Positions 36,133-49,570 of a stretch of 64,000 bases of DNA are shown here, piece after piece. This DNA is from Larimichthys crocea (Eukaryota; Chordata; Actinopteri; Sciaenidae), in NCBI RefSeq assembly GCF_000972845.2, contig NC_040016.1, forward strand, positions 6,902,701 to 6,966,700. Reading direction: 5' to 3'. The notes under the pieces were generated by a model, which did not search any database, was not told where the DNA came from, and saw only the letters and a program-made list of their open reading frames with translations. Position 1 is the stretch's first letter. Every line of letters starts with the position of its first letter. Made by a program: the position numbers and the translations under genes.

Positions 36133-38387
36133 TGTGGTTTCTCTGGTTTGGAAAGTTTCGTCCACAGACACGCTCCAGTGGCAGACATGTTCCACCTTGG
36201 CTTACCCAAAATGACATGTGTGCTGGCCTTGGAAAACCTGATACATATTTTATGCGTTCCAAATAAAGCTGTTTACACAAAGAGTTTTGTCAGAGATCAG
36301 ATGTGACACAAGGTGAGGGCAAAGTAGGTCTGGCTTCGTCTTTGTTTTGGTGCAGAGTCTGTGATGGCTTCTGGAGGCAAGGATATCGAACATGACTAGT
36401 GGTGGATGATAATGTCAGGGATAGTTTTTACACTGCAGTTTCAATTTCAATTCAGAAATGCTACATATTAGATTTTTAAACACAAATGAATGTGGTTGGC
36501 TGTAAAATAGGAAAATTATTATTAACTGATTTGGAAGCTTCTTCTAAATAAATATGTTTTAGTTAGTACTTTCTTCTTGCTTGAAGTCAGTTGAACTTCA
36601 GAATAAAGTGTAGTTCTTCAGTCTCAAGTCTTCAGGTTACAATTTATGTCACTGAGAACATCTTGTCAGCTGTTGAGTGACACGTTGCAGCCACTGCACC
36701 TCCCCAGAGGACTGACATTTCAGCGCAGCCTACCCCCAGTGAGCAGAAACTGAGTTGAAACCAGACACTGATGGAAGAACACAAGAGGCTCTTGGTGATA
36801 ACACTGTTTAACTGAACTAACAGACAGTGGTTATATTTAAGTCCTTTCAGAAAATGGATGCTATGACAATATGTTATGTCAGAGATTTACAGACAGATTT
36901 AACTTCACTGATTGTGTGAACTTCCGTTTGGCATCTGGGAGTCATAGTGGAGGTCCTCTGCTGTTGGTATGTGGCTGAACGGCTGACTGTGTTTTTAGTT
37001 AAACAGTCTCACCAATTTCCTATTGCAAATGAGAAAAAACTGCAAATCCCAGATGTGAACAGAACAGTGAACGACCCCACTGAGATGATACAACAGATGA
37101 AAGCTCCACTGTGACATTCATTTTGTTGTATTTCAAGTGAAACATTTAGCAGCCAGTAAACAAGTCCAAATTGTTTACAACAGCAGTCTGGGTTCTTTTA
37201 GTTTAGGCCATGATTTTACTTACTGCAGTTTTACCATGTTCTTGTAAAAAGTCAGTATATTGGTTATTTATGTATGTGAAGATTAAGATAGTGTAGAGAC
37301 TGTAATTATTACTTATTACGAAGTTGCGTCTTAGCCTGGTTGATTACAGACGTTGATTACGTTATGACACATTATAACATGCTATTACACGTTATTATGC
37401 AGTCATAACATGTAGCCTACATATATTCTTCATTTGTTTAAGATCAATGTTAGTTATGGAGTTATTTTGGGGTGAACTGGGTGAAAGGACATGAAGCAGC
37501 AGTATTTCTATAGAACATTTCACCCATGCTGCAGAAATTCAAATGGCTTCACAAAATGCATAAACTGAGACAGGATAAGAACAAAAGTAGTGAACTGGTA
37601 GGTCTTCAAGTTTATTTCCTGATTCAGTTCCCCTTTTAAAATGTGCTGAGACACTTTTTGTGTGAATGTGTGCATTTGACTTTGAATAAACGCTGACATA
37701 AACTCCCTAAAAGTCTGCATTTAATCTGATGTACTGACAGATGGAGAGGGTGAACATTTGAGTTGGTCATTTTAGGTTGTGCAGTTTTAAAGACTGTGTT
37801 CAGTGTTGCCACTGTGAGCCATACTGTATGTATGCACTCATTTTAAGCTGTTTTCAATTAGTTCCTGCCCTTCTGGCTAAAAGTGTGTACAGTGAACTCA
37901 TCGATGTGGATGGAAATCTCCACACTTGTCTGTTTAATGTATTGTTAAGCTATAGCAGCCTGGCATACAATACAATTTTCCATTTTCGTACCCTAAGTGC
38001 TACTGCAGATGAAAAAAAAGTAGAAAAGCTCTCTGCTGTTTACTCTGTTGGATCTTGAAACAGGCTGACAGCGGTGACAGCTCTCAGGAATGAGAAGAGC
38101 AGATGTTCAATCGGTCATATAAACTGTGACTTTGACTGTGGCAGCTGACAGAAGGACTCGTGTCACTCCGGCGCTGATAAAAATGTCTGTGAATGTGTTT
38201 GTTCATACAGATGTTGTATGTGGGGACATCAGGATTATTACTGACATATTGTGTCTTTGTTGTTTGGATTAAAACCTGCTAAACATTAATGCTGTTATTC
38301 TTTCACAAACATAAGACAGCTTTAAAAAAAATGGTTAAAAAAGCTGCAAAACATGTTCGTACTGAGCTTCCTGAAAAGATGATCTTT

Positions 38388-38735
38388 AAAGGTCCAGTTT
38401 ATAAGGCTCTGTGTACAGAATATAGCAGAAACAGAATAATAATAACACTCATAACCATGTTTCCATTAGTGTACAATGTCCTGAAAAGAATAATTATCTT
38501 TTTGTTGCCTTAGAATGAGAATTTTATATCAAAGCCCACCATGTTTAACCACCATGTTTCTACAGTAGCCCAGAACTGGCAGACAGGCACATAAACACTG
38601 TGTTCGCTTCTTTACGCTCTTTTGCAGCCACTGTAGTTTCTCCTACATGCTAGAAAACAGAGGGTGAAAAGTGGGGGTTGCAGTCAACAACTACACCACT
38701 AGATGCCACTAAATCCTACATACTGCTTCAGCCAA
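38388..38735 (+). repeat. interspersed teleost repeat (AAAGGTCCAG...CCACTAGATGCCACTAAATCC)
   Basis: Starts AAAGGTCCAGTTTATAAGG, continues through CCTTAGAATGAGAATTTTAT and CCATGTTTCTACAGTAGCCC, and ends CACCACTAGATGCCACTAAA. I recognise this order from a widespread fish repeat. Degraded and noncoding; class uncertain. Confidence 0.65.
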
Positions 38736-41134
38736 AAGTATAGTCAATAATTGTAAATATATTATTGGCAGATTAAAATAAAGGAAAATGAAGGTTTATG
38801 CAGATGTACTTGCAGTTTAACATATTTGCTGGAATTTAACTCCTCATTAATTTCTTATTGCAATTTAACAATAGGTCACTATTTATATGTTTTCGATATG
38901 GATATCAAAGAGAAACAGAGAGCTGCACACATTCTTACTGACTGCAGTCTTTCCTTCCTCTTTCCTTGTGTGCCTCAGGGATGAAAGTAAACAAGCATGT
39001 TTTGTTTGCTTATGCATGAACTGAATCACTTGTGCTATTTTAGATGTTGTTGCTGCATAGTTTGGAGAGTTTCCAACCATATTTCTGATGCATTTCTCTT
39101 CTCCTACATGCTCTAATGACCCAGTTCACAAGACTGATAGTCCAACGCAGACAACTGCCCACAGTTTGACTCATCACAGCACTGCAGAATGCTGTGTTGC
39201 CCGCCTTCCTATTCCTACATGAGCTACAGTTCATTTCAGAAAACTGTGTCAGTTGCATAACAGCAGCATATAACTGCAGAGGCAGGTTGTTTCAGTGTGC
39301 ATAAGGGATTTTTACAAAGCAACATCTTGTACTGCTTATAATTCCTTTTCTGGTCCTTCTGGGGCAACGTCTGCTTTTGTTTCAGGTTAAAAGAAATTAT
39401 TTATGTCAGCTCAACAATGTAACCTGGAATATCATATATATGAAAAGGCCTCATTGAACCTGTTTACAAACAGACCCTGGCTGCAGATGCTGCTAATTTG
39501 AAAGGCATTTTTTTCATATAAGCAATCCATCTTTTTTAGGCTTGTGTGTTTTTAAAAAGAAAATTAGGTCAGCGCATGATTGAAACACTGTCTGTGCAGG
39601 CTTAAAGCCTTTTGACAAAATTCCTCAAAACAACCACCCTGGATGATTACAAATAGTCACGGACAGTTATTTGGTTATTCATTTAATATTTGATCTAAAA
39701 AAAAATGTAATGATGGCACGAAAAACCATAGAAAGTTTGTTGCATGTGCCTGAAGCCTGCAGTTCATTGGGTGTATGTTTGTACAGGCAGCAGCTGTCAA
39801 ACCTGGTCTCCAGGGCACAGGTGGTTCAATGTCTGGTGATCAGGTGTAAAACTCTAAAAGAATACTGCAATAAAAAAACAGGATGTGTCTGAGTCAAGAG
39901 GACTGAAAACTGCTTTATAAATGGTAAATTCATACCAGGCAGAAACAAGAATTTCCTAGGTTTTATTGGTGAACGAAAGCCCTGCCAAAATGAAAAAGTC
40001 ACTGTTTCCCTAAGGAGACTGTTTATAAGAGGTGCCACCCAGATCCTCACACATCTTGATCTTTCAGTCAATTTAGACAGGAAATGATGGTAATTGGCAC
40101 ACTTGCTATGCTACGTTTTGCTTTGATACAGGTCTGTATGTCCATACTCACTTAATGATGTCTCTGAAGGTGGGCCTGTACGTGTTTGATCTAATCTGCC
40201 TTTTCCACAGCAGATGTTTGACTTGTGGTATTAGGAAAAACACAGTTGTTATTAACTTATTAATGATGCCTCTGTTATAAACATATGTTCTAGTGGAAAC
40301 TAAAGCACCTAAATTGAACTCAGCCTCCATTTACACCTGGGATTTTCCTGCTGTGACATGTCAAAAGGTCTTCCACGGAAAATGTTAACTCTTTGACAAG
40401 ACAGCTGCTGTTCTTTAAATACATGCAAGCGTGATGCAGCCTGTTTATTTTCAGTGTTTTCCTGCAATGCTTTATGGGGCCACCTTATAAAGAATACCTC
40501 TATTGTCATCTTAAAAACTGAATACACTTCTTTGAAATAACACTCACATTTAGAGGAGAAAACGTAAACACACCATTGTACATTGATGGCGAATATCTTA
40601 CATTTAATTGAAAATAACACAAAGGCAACTTATCGAATGTTGAAAGTGAGACTTAATTATTGTTTTTTTTCAATATTTACATTTTGAATTTGATGCCAGC
40701 AACAGAGAGAAGCCATGATTGAATGTGGATTTTGCCCTTTTAAGACCATTTCAGTTTAATTGAAGGATTTCTAAATAGTTACACACAGTGCTAACAGGAA
40801 ACAGCTGCCTGAAGCTGAAGCATTAAATGGTGTTGATGATGTCATGGCTTTACTGACCATGGTTAATCACTTAAAATGACTTATGACGGATAAATCCCTG
40901 TAATGGACCAACAGATTAACTCACCCGCCTAAATGCCCACTCTAATCTCGCATGCCACAAAAAGTACAGTAGGCTTTAATGAAAAAGACAATATGTCAGT
41001 ATTTAATAGTTTTATGGTAATCTCTGACTAATTATGTTAATCAAATATGACAAGTAATACATGAAGTGACATATTTGTAGGTGATGACTAGACAGAAAAA
41101 ACATGGTTTATCTATTGCAGATGCCCTTATAAGT

Positions 41135-41136
<2 letters not shown>

Positions 41137-41184
<48 letters not shown>
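41137..41184. repeat. (CA)n microsatellite
   Basis: About 24 uninterrupted CA dinucleotides. Confidence 0.97.
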
Positions 41185-41188
<4 letters not shown>

Positions 41189-41779
41189 GGGGAGTGCTGC
41201 TGCATTGCTGTAATTTTTATTACAATCTGTGATCGACGAGGAGGGAGAGTTTGAAGATTATCGATGTAAAGGAGACAGGAAACATCTCAAATATTGTCTG
41301 GAGTGGTGTTATTATATCTCTTTTTCTAAAAAAAAATAAAAAATAGGGAGGACACAAGGATGCAGCTTTGATCGTGTGATACAGTGATCCACTTTAGTCT
41401 GGCCATAATATCGTCTGTCGTCTTTTTGCCGCCACGCTGACAGAGGAATATAATAATCTAAGTAATCTGATAACAAAAGATGTGCACACATTACAGTTTA
41501 CAGATCAGTGTTGCCTACAAAGAAATGCTTGTGCATTTTTAAAAAATCTACAAAATTTACATTGCACAGACTGCATGTTTACCTACATCCTCTGTTTCTG
41601 GGGTTTGGGTGAAACAAATAACTAACAGTGACAATGTCTTATGGGCAATGTCAGCAATTAGAGTTTTAATCACACACAAAAAGAAAGATAGTTGGCATAT
41701 TTTGTTTACTCAAACGACTCAAATTGATTGTGACACTCACAGTAAGACAGAAACAATTAACGAGACTGAGAGTCTACAG

Positions 41780-42080
41780 CCATGCTAGCGGCTCTGTGAT
41801 GCTTTGCCACAGTGGGGCTTTGAGCTAACCTCAGCATGCTAACATGCTCATGAGAACAATGCCAATATGTTTGTTGTTTATCATGTTCACCATTGTAATT
41901 TAGCCTTTTAGCAGTAAACACAAAATACAGCTGAGGATGATGGGAGTGCGATTAGTGATGCAACTTTGGTCAAACAAAGTAAAATTTTGACCCGACAATG
42001 GTGCTAGAACATGATCATGAATGTGTTTACCAAATTTAATAGCCCTCCAATAGTAGCTGTTGGCATTATAAATTGATTGA
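41780..42080 (+). repeat. interspersed repeat, GCTAACATG family
   Basis: Contains GCTAGCGGCTCTGTGATGCT, CAGCATGCTAACATGCTCAT, TGTTCACCATTGTAATTTAG and ACAGCTGAGGATGATGGGAG in the order typical of this teleost repeat. Same orientation as the copy at 49390. Confidence 0.7.
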
Positions 42081-43559
42081 ATGTTATTCTGGCTTCAGTT
42101 TGATGATTTTAATGAAATATGTTATAAAAATGTACAACCATTCTACTTCTGAATATAATACTACTAAATAACTAAAAAAATAAATAACATGAGGCATTTC
42201 TTTTTACTAAATGATTTGCATGTTTAAACAGAAAACAGTTTTAATGGTAACAAAAGAAGTTTCATTTTCTTTTCTACAAATTGTCATCATAATGAACTGG
42301 ATTGCATGCAAAAAAATGCATTTCATACAGTCTAGGTAAAATGAAGAGAAAACAGTGAGTCGGATATACCAAAAAAAAAAAAACTAACACTACAGCTCTG
42401 TATCTCTTGCTGTTTTGCTGTCCAAGTCTACCAAATAGCTGAAAAACGAAGGTGCTGGAGGGAAAACGTAAACACAAAGTGTCTGTCACAATCAATGGAA
42501 ACACAAAGTCTAGACTAGTGTCACCTAACAGTGTGCCTTCAGCCAAATGTAAGAAGAGCTTCTGTCAAACTGTATGCTCTTCAGTGCATGTGAATGTGTT
42601 TTTGTGAGCTTTTTGTGTGCACGTATGTGTGTGTGTCTATTGTATTAATACAGTGTGAGTTGACCTCGGCCCATGTTTGCCCAGAATTCCTTTTGGACAG
42701 AGCTAGGACACAGCAAGAAGTGGTGAAAATTAGTAATCTGGGACTTGGTTCTATATATAAAAATTAGATCAGGCCTCTTGTAAAACCAGATAGTACGACA
42801 GTCTTGAGAAAATTGAATTATGTAGATAATGATGCACTCATTCAACTCTATTATCTATCAGCTGGAATTGAGAGAAACTGGAGCACAAAGACAGTGAAAC
42901 AGCAGGACCATGCTCAGCTCTGTAAAATATCTACAAGTGAAAGGAAACAATTACTATTTTATAAGGTGACACCTCACAAGATGACGTTTAACACAAAGCA
43001 ATATTGACATTAAAAGCCCTGAAACAGTTTAATGAATGATGATGATGATGATTTCCAGATCTGGTCAACAACATTTTAAGATGATCATCTTTTTTCTTTC
43101 TTCTAAAATGTATTAATAGCATTTAGAAAATAGATTCTTCTGATGTCTTGTGAGTGCAGCATCAGATCCTTTGGCACTGCACATGGGAGACTTCACCAGA
43201 GTAAAGTGATCCCATGCCGACATTTTCTTGGTCTGTATGAGTATCTTTAGTCTGGCCCTCAGGCTGATTATAGGTTTGAAAGACTGGGGCAGTTTTAGCT
43301 CCTTGCACTGTTGGATGGATGCTTTGATGATGGCATGTTGAAAGACTGGCATGTTAGAAAAAGGAGCTCAAAGTTTCATTCAAACTGTCACAGAAACATG
43401 AGCCCTGGGGGGAAAACAAAGCATGATGTCACCAGAGAAAGATCGAAGTATGAAGTCACTAATATCTCTGTTCAGATTGGGTGAAATGTGTGTGTATGTG
43501 AAAGTGACACTATGGTGAGTTTGTGTGTGTGTGTGTGAGTTTGTGTGTGTGTGTGTAGC

Positions 43560-43798
43560 ACTGTAGGAGACATCAAGACATGTAGTTTCCCTTCACTTTT
43601 CTCTCGGGCTTGTTGTCGTCCAGCATCGATTTTCCCCCACTCACACAGCACGTGGGTCTAAATTGTATTACTGTAAGCTGCATTATACTGTTAAGTGTAG
43701 CCCGTCTGTGTTGAGTTAGCTTGCTCCGCACCATGCTGTTGTCGTCTTATTGTCTCTAAGCTGAAGATTGACAAATGTTGGACATGTTATTTACTCAG
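43560..43798 (+). promoter_or_regulatory. second candidate untranslated exon upstream of nav1
   Basis: A good donor (ACTCAG|GTAAGA, exon end 43798) follows about 240 bases of mixed sequence, 2.8 kb before the acceptor at 46581. Its start is unknown. This is an alternative to the candidate ending at 34002. Confidence 0.25.
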
Positions 43799-46180
43799 GT
43801 AAGACAAACACATCCTATCACATTTAGCAGATAATATTTATTTATTTGTGGTTGTCATCAGTGTAATTCAATATTACCGTTGATCAACAGTCAGTGCAAT
43901 AGAATTATACCATGAATAAACACTGTTATTATTTTAATACTAAAAAAATATATTTGTATTAATTTTGTGAATTTAATTTTAACCATGTTGCCTTGAATGT
44001 AAAATACAACTTCCTGTTAAATGCACAAACTTTTGCTGTTTACATGTACAGCATGTGCGTCTATGTATGTGTGTTTTGTGTCTGTGTTTGTCATGCACAT
44101 CCGGTTGTTTCCAGGCTTCACTACACTTTATAAATAAAGCATGAGGTGGAGACATATTTAAGGGATGAGGGCAGAAAGAGACACAAATGTGATTACTGTA
44201 GATATTAGTTTAGCTATCAGCACATGTCCTTTAAGATGATTAAAAGGTAGACAGACAATTTAAGCTTATTTATTTATGTAGCCCAAAATCACAGTTTTGT
44301 CATCAATGGGTGGATCTGTACAGCATACAACTCTCTCTACTCATCTCTACTTGTTTTGGGACTTGAAATAACTTTTGAGGAAAAGCAACACTAGGACTAA
44401 CAGACATGCAAAAGATGTCACATGAACAGAATAGACCATTGCTGAAAAAAATCCATTAAAAAATGCAAAAATTAAAAAAAATCCCTAACATTGCCATCTT
44501 AAGTACTGTTATATGACTGATTTCCATGAGAAGAATTCCCTCAACAACTTTGCCAATTCAGTGTTTCATGGCTGTTTTAGTAAACCATTTCTTTCAGTGC
44601 ATAACAGATGATATTTCTTTGATGACTTTATTATTCTATGCTTCAGAACAAGATGGAATTAATCTCTCTGTGTGTATTTAACCTTATGCTCATGTGGTTG
44701 TTACTTTAATCGTTGGACTTATTTTCTTGATTAATCGTTATGTCCACAAAGTGTCCATTGATGTTTTTTGAGAGTCATAATAACTGAGAAAAGCAGCAAA
44801 TACATGCAGGAAGAAGTAAATCTTTTGCATCTCTACCTGAAAAATGATTCAAAAGATTAATCATTTATCATTAAAGTTTAGGGCAACTAATTGATTTATT
44901 AATTGTGCAACCATTAACCTTAAAATAGCAGAATTGGAATATTAAACTGAGGACTTCATACACTGACAATATAAGAAAGACGAAGATATGACAGAGAAAC
45001 TTTGTTAGATTTGTTAGTTCGGTTTCATGAGTGATTTCACTTGGTAGTAACCAGTTGTTTTTTTTCTCATGGTCGTCTTGCACTGTTATCAGTTATCAGC
45101 ATTATGTGAGGGGATTGAGGTGATGGATCTGGAGGGCTGACGAAGCCCCCACCATTATATCTTTGGCGGGAGGTGCTGTCTGCATGGCCGGGGTGGGGAC
45201 AGCCGGTGTTGGCATGGCCTGAAAGGAGCCGTTATCCTGCTGGACGTGCCAAGTAGTGTCAGTCTGTCACTGGTTTTCACAGCACGTCTCACACAGGAGG
45301 TTATGGCTGGCGGACCAGGAATACATTAAGCAAAGCTGTTGAGACATATGGTGCCTTTTTAGATACAGCTGATGCTTTGATTGATTTTTCTTTATTTAAT
45401 GTCTATAATCTAATTTTAAAGACAATGTTGTTGTTTAGATTAGTTACAAAGGTTGTGGGTTCTTTGAATCCTTATTTAACCTTTTGATTTATTTGGCCTT
45501 GGATCAGCTGCTTCACTTATTCACTTCAGAGTGCAACCAAATGTCACCTAAACAGAATTCATTGTTGAGTTTCATTCACTTCAGTGTTTCTCCCCATTGA
45601 GGAATTTAAATTGGTGACTAATCTGGATCTCAGACTTTCAGACTACTTTGATGGTGTAATTGATACATAATGGTATAATGCTCCTTCCCCTCAAACCATC
45701 TTCTCTTCTTTCTTCCTTCCCATTCACATTTAGTCAGTACCTCCGAGGTTAGAAACCTCCTCTCTGTGAGCCAGACACCCTGGAATTCACAGCTGTTTTC
45801 TACAGTATAAATCTTAAATGAAAGCTTGTTATCCATCATGCAGTATAGAGCAAGGATAGATCCACAGCTGATGGTGCATGGCTTCAGTGCTTTATATACT
45901 GAATATATGATTATCTTTATGGAACCACCAAGAGTATTTTTACCGTTTTTTTGGTCAACCTCTTCTAATTGTTTCATGTCATGTATATCTGATATTTGGA
46001 ATTGGCAGTAGCCATATTCAAGAGGTAACTCCAAACATGATGGAGTTGTGTTGTTATTGGGCTCCTTGTTGGACTTTTAGTCCAAGTTAGACATTTTGGA
46101 AGAAAAAGAAAATGCGTTTTTGGATGAGAAGATGGACACTACTCGTGTTAAGATGGTTAGCTTATCGTTGCACAAAGAGT

Positions 46181-46271
46181 GCGACACACCAAGTGGAGAC
46201 AACAGGAAGTCAGTGGTCTCTGCGACACACCAAGTGGAGACAACAGGAAGTCAGTGGTCTCCACTGACTTC
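46181..46271. repeat. 41-bp tandem duplication followed by a hairpin
   Basis: Units 46181-46221 and 46222-46262 are identical except for the last base. The end of the second copy (46247-46257, GAAGTCAGTGG) pairs perfectly with 46261-46271 (CCACTGACTTC) across a 3-base loop. It lies about 310 bases upstream of the nav1 alternative exon. Confidence 0.95.
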
Positions 46272-46580
46272 AGTGGACCAAGAAATAGTGTGGCACTCAA
46301 CCCCCAGTAAAACAGATTTTTGCCTAGTCTATACTTTCATTTATACGGATTAAACAAGACATGACATGTTAATTACTGAACTTTAACGGTGCCGGTAGGT
46401 GGGTTTCATGTCTAATAAAATTCAGGAGTCATATTAAGTGTGTGGATACCCCCCGCTTCTTTTGTTTTCTTTGAGTAAGACCTTGAAACACAGGTCACAT
46501 CTGTTTTCGTTGGGTCTGTTCTTACTTATTTATACTTGAAGATTTTGTTCTTAATTTGATTTTCTTGCTTTCTTTTCCAG

Positions 46581-47386
46581 ATCCAGTGACTCTCACCAAC
46601 CATGAGCAGTGGACTGAATGTCAAAGTCATATCTCAGAGTCAGAGTGACGCAGGTGTCAGCTCGAGTCTGCCTTTACCTCGGAGCATGATGCCTCTCTCG
46701 AAGATGGATCCCAAACAACAATACAGTGGCCTCCCCAACCCCACAGTGCAGTATCAGCATGGCACCAAAAGACGGCCTTCCTTTTCTTCATCCTCTGTGT
46801 CCACGGATCCAGCAGAGATGCTCAGAGGTGCAGCTTTAAAGAACCATCTGCTGCAGCAAAAAACTGGCATGTATTCTCATCGAAGCCCTGCAGCTACAGA
46901 GCGAACCGATGGAACGTGCTCAGCATACAGCAGCCCTCAAATATCAAAGAGAGAAGTCCCGCGCTCTAAAGACACACTGGACCTCCGCACCAGCACGCTG
47001 ACCCACAAGGCTTTACGAGATCTCCAGTTAAAAAGAACCACCAACAAAAATTGGACCTTTGGAAAATATCGGCTGCGGACTGTGGACAATGCAGTTGAGG
47101 ATAATGGCTTGTGCAGGCTCCCTGCTAATGTCCAAGTAGGCCACGGAAGAGGTCGTCTGCTGTATACTAAAGGTGCAAACGGGAATGAGATATCTGGACT
47201 GTCTTCAGTTGGAACAGGCAACATCCAAAAAGAGATGAGGAACATTTCCAACCAGGACCTGCAAGCTTCTGAAGGAGAGGTGTCCAGTAACAAATCAAAG
47301 ACCTCACATCAAACGTTCAACATGCCACGCAGAGGGAGTGAGCCTGGAAAAGTCAACATGGCCACTGTTGCTCCCTTTAGGTTCAG
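46581..47386 (+). CDS. nav1: nav1 alternative N-terminal coding exon (large)
   Basis: Neuron navigators are large microtubule plus-end-associated proteins acting in neurite guidance. This exon begins after a strong TTTTCCAG acceptor; the ATG at 46602 opens 261 full codons and two bases of the next, and the exon ends CAG|GTGAGG. The product is Ser/Thr/Lys-rich and disordered. It has no calponin-homology domain and no signal peptide. Near its end it reads NMATVAPFRFR, which resembles the TATVAPFLYR segment that precedes the shared LRQNLEETMSSLRG block in NAV2. That likeness, the downstream phase fit and the position support a nav1 alternative start. A separate small gene is the alternative. Expression was not tested. 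Confidence 0.7.
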
Positions 47387-47625
47387 GTGAGGGCAGTGTT
47401 TCATCTTTTAAGATGGGAAGATAAGCAGCATTTTTCAGACTGCAGTTTATTTTTAGGTCAAGTCATGATGCAGCCTCAGGGCATTTCATGCTTCCTCTTC
47501 TAAATCCTCAATTCCTGATTTAAAAAGCAGATTTTCCATGTTTTGTAGCACTTCTTTAAAATGTAGTCTCTTTTTTCTTCTTTGTTTCTTTATGCGTTAA
47601 AATGTGTTTATCATTTTTCCTGCAG

Positions 47626-47705
47626 GTTTCAGCTCCATGAGGACCTAGATGCCTCCCTTGATGATCTTAGTGACTGTTCCTCTGACTCCATGGAGGTCGA
47701 TCTTG
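47626..47705 (+). CDS. nav1: nav1 alternative N-terminal exon 2
   Basis: An 80-nt exon between TCCTGCAG and GTAAGT. It continues the frame of the preceding exon (phase 2 in) with FQLHEDLDASLDDLSDCSSD and ends after one base of a codon. Phase 1 out is exactly what the 59592 exon needs, so splicing would give ...MEVDL then DPESQRKR. The canonical first exon (53410-54139) also ends in phase 1, so the two first exons are interchangeable in phase. The acidic Ser-rich motif DDLSDCSSDSMEV has no domain assignment. Confidence 0.7.
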
Positions 47706-49389
47706 GTAAGTCTCTTTGAATCTCCTCCCACTGATGTTTTTTACCGTGGGAATTCAGACACACCTGATGCTCTAGTTGTTCCTGAAGTTGGAAGTCTTGG
47801 CTAATCCAAGCAGTCATGAGGTTATTGACTCGACAGTAGTGGGAAAAAATTTTTTCCTAGACTTTTAGATGTTTTTTTTCTTGTAAAATACTGAAATTTT
47901 ATTCCCAGCCCTCTAGATATTATTCATATAAATCAATATGAGAAGCATAAAGCTCTCTTGGGTTGAAGTGCTCTTGGATTTGGGGGTTAAGGCGGAGACC
48001 ACAAACCACAACATCTCAAGTTTATGTCCAGCTGGGGATGTTTGTTGCATCCGATTCCCCATTCCTCCTCCCGGTTTCCTGTCATCTCTTACGTCGACTA
48101 TCCAGTTAAAATCCCCCAAAAATGACACATAAAAAGACATGCCCGCAGCCCAGACATATGTAGCCTTTGATAGGGTTTCAAGTCACATTTGATCACAAAC
48201 CAAAAAAGTTGTGAAACACTGCTGTAAACCGACCCATAAGCACTAACTCTTATGCTCAATCGTAAAACAGGGTGATGGGTGAAAGTTATCATTCAGGATG
48301 TTAAATTTAAAGACCTGGCAGTCCATAAACTTTGATCATTTTGTCCATTAATAATTGAATTCACCTTTTGTCCTTTTTAGAAGTACTTGTCCTCCCCTTT
48401 TAGTATCATTATGCCAGAACAAGTTACTTTAATCTTGGAAAAAAACAAACCTTTTCACTTAGTTCATAGAGTTCAACCAGTTAGTTATACAAAACCCTGT
48501 TCTTTCCAATTGTATTATATTGCATCCTGTAACACCCAAGCTTTAATATGGCTGAATGTTGACACTGGACTCTATTCACTGTGGCAGTTGTTCTCACCAG
48601 AACTGCTGCCAAATCACAACGAAAGCTTCACACTGTATGTACCACCTGTTATGTGCATCAGGATTTCCTGAAGTGCTTCACTTCTTTCTTTATGTGGGAA
48701 AGCACAGATTCCTGGCAGACAGCACTTCTCTCAAATCACGCACTAGTGCTGTTTATGCAGCACTGTTTCTTGTGTCTCTGGTGTACCATCGTAATCATTT
48801 TTACATCATTCCTGTCAGCGTTGAGTTAAACATTAAAAGTTGAATGTTGTGTTTGTTCTGATGCCTGTGACAACTCTGCACCTCACACATCTTTGTTGCT
48901 TAGAGACTGACATACAAACATGGCCTATGTACACACACACGTGTGCAACCGAGTTGTATCTGCATGGTCAATATTTCATTATTTTAAAGAACTCAGAGTA
49001 TGTTGCTGAGGGAAGGCAATCCATGATTAGCAGATACGACCACAACAATTCAATCAATTTGTTCTAATTAGAGAGAGATTTACATAATTAAAGACCTACT
49101 GTAAATAAGTGATATTGATTTAAGTAAGTAAGCAAAGCACTATCGCCACAGGGGTGATAGCTGTGACCACAAAACAGAATGAATACTTAAACATGTTTGT
49201 TGTGAGGGTTCACATCAAGAGATTGGAAGAGTAGATGTTTTTCAGTGCGCCACATCAGTTTAACAATTTAATGTTAAAACCTGGTGTTCCTTAGTTCTTT
49301 CCAGACCTCAAACAAAGTTACTGGGATGCCCCCATCAAACATGAAATACATTTATGTTCTTCTTTTCTGCTAATCAAATCAAATATAAA

Positions 49390-49570
49390 CAAGACTATAG
49401 CAATGCTAGCAGCTCTGTGACGCTCTACTTGGACATGGCAGTGCTTTGAGTTACATGCTAACATGGGAACTAATGACAATGCTAACATGCTGACAGGTAC
49501 GTTTACAATGTTCACCATCTTATTTTAGCATGTTCTCATGCTAACATTTTATAATTAGCACTAATTAGTA
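49390..49570 (+). repeat. interspersed repeat, GCTAACATG family
   Basis: Carries GCTAGCAGCTCTGTGACGCT, ACATGCTAACATGGGAACTA, GCTAACATGCTGACAGGTAC and TGTTCACCATCTTATTTTAG. It parallels 41780-41910. Confidence 0.7.

Larger units (their letters stand above)
34003..46580. other. noncoding, repeat-rich region 5' of nav1
   Basis: No recognisable coding exon in about 12.6 kb. Interspersed repeats (35219-35400, 38388-38735, 41780-42080) and microsatellites (36085-36132, 41137-41184) are listed separately, as is a short tandem duplication at 46181. A frame of 134 codons at 45630-46034 on the minus strand has no family resemblance. Confidence 0.5.

Noticed and set aside
35950..36306. Val-Tyr and Thr-His repeat frames on both strands
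   Set aside because: Translations of a TGTGTA hexanucleotide microsatellite.
45630..46034. 134-codon minus-strand frame
   Set aside because: No recognisable motif, repeat-like neighbourhood, and no splice or promoter context that would set it apart from chance.
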